Of a stretch of 7,111 bases of DNA, positions 7,101 through 7,111 are shown one piece after another. This DNA is from Actinomycetota bacterium (GTDB lineage: Bacteria > Actinomycetota > Thermoleophilia > Gaiellales > Gaiellaceae). The stretch's first letter is position 1; each line of letters starts with the position of its first letter. The notes beneath the pieces are model-generated. The model worked only from the letters and a program-made list of their open reading frames with translations, searched no databases and was not told where the DNA came from. The position numbers were made by a program, and so were the translations under genes. The DNA is taken from assembly GCA_013695295.1 (NCBI GenBank), contig JACDAS010000008.1, forward strand, positions 1 to 7,111, written 5' to 3'.

Positions 7101-7111
7101 CGCCATGCTAC

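Overview
The window is about 7.1 kb of very GC-rich bacterial DNA. Codon third positions are almost always G or C, GTG and TTG starts occur, and two start codons sit directly behind -10-like hexamers (leaderless arrangement). This fits a high-GC actinobacterium, perhaps of the class Thermoleophilia. The class is an inference from style and gene types; no marker here proves it.

Layout. (1) Positions 966-2425 plus 103-978, minus strand: a compact three-gene run in the order acyltransferase (PlsC-like), stand-alone 5'-3' exonuclease (the domain found at the N-terminus of DNA polymerase I), and class II-type histone deacetylase-like amidohydrolase. The first two share a GTGA stop/start overlap. 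The third overlaps the exonuclease stop and has no ATG, GTG or TTG in a usable place. (2) Positions 2426-2505: an 80-bp divergent promoter gap. (3) Positions 2506-4680, plus strand: a complete type IA topoisomerase of the TopB (topoisomerase III) kind. (4) Positions 4817-5890, plus strand: a complete RpoD-type sigma factor with its own likely promoter, TTG start and an intrinsic terminator. (5) Positions 5934-6024: two copies of a roughly 42-bp repeat exactly 50 bp apart, each centred on a GGCC-TTC-GGCC hairpin whose arms change in a compensating way. (6) Positions 6046-6620: the decayed C-terminal half of an oligopeptide/dipeptide ABC transporter ATPase (no Walker A or signature half, ruined Walker B, one frameshift). 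(7) Positions 6686-7015: a small orphan LuxR-type DNA-binding protein. (8) Positions 7041-7111: a short non-coding stretch with overlapping palindromes, one perfect DnaA-box match and one near match.

How it fits together. Most intact genes are housekeeping or information-processing functions: nucleic-acid cleavage, DNA topology, promoter recognition and phospholipid synthesis. The right-hand third looks like an eroded accessory segment: repeat hairpins, a transporter remnant and an orphan regulator.

I do not see a new defence, mobile or biosynthetic system. The items most worth a second look are the repeat pair with covarying hairpins, the transporter pseudogene with several independent lesions, the deacetylase with no standard start codon, and the palindrome/DnaA-box cluster at the right edge. 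No tRNA, rRNA, CRISPR array or insertion sequence was recognised, and no gene-free stretch exceeds 300 bp.
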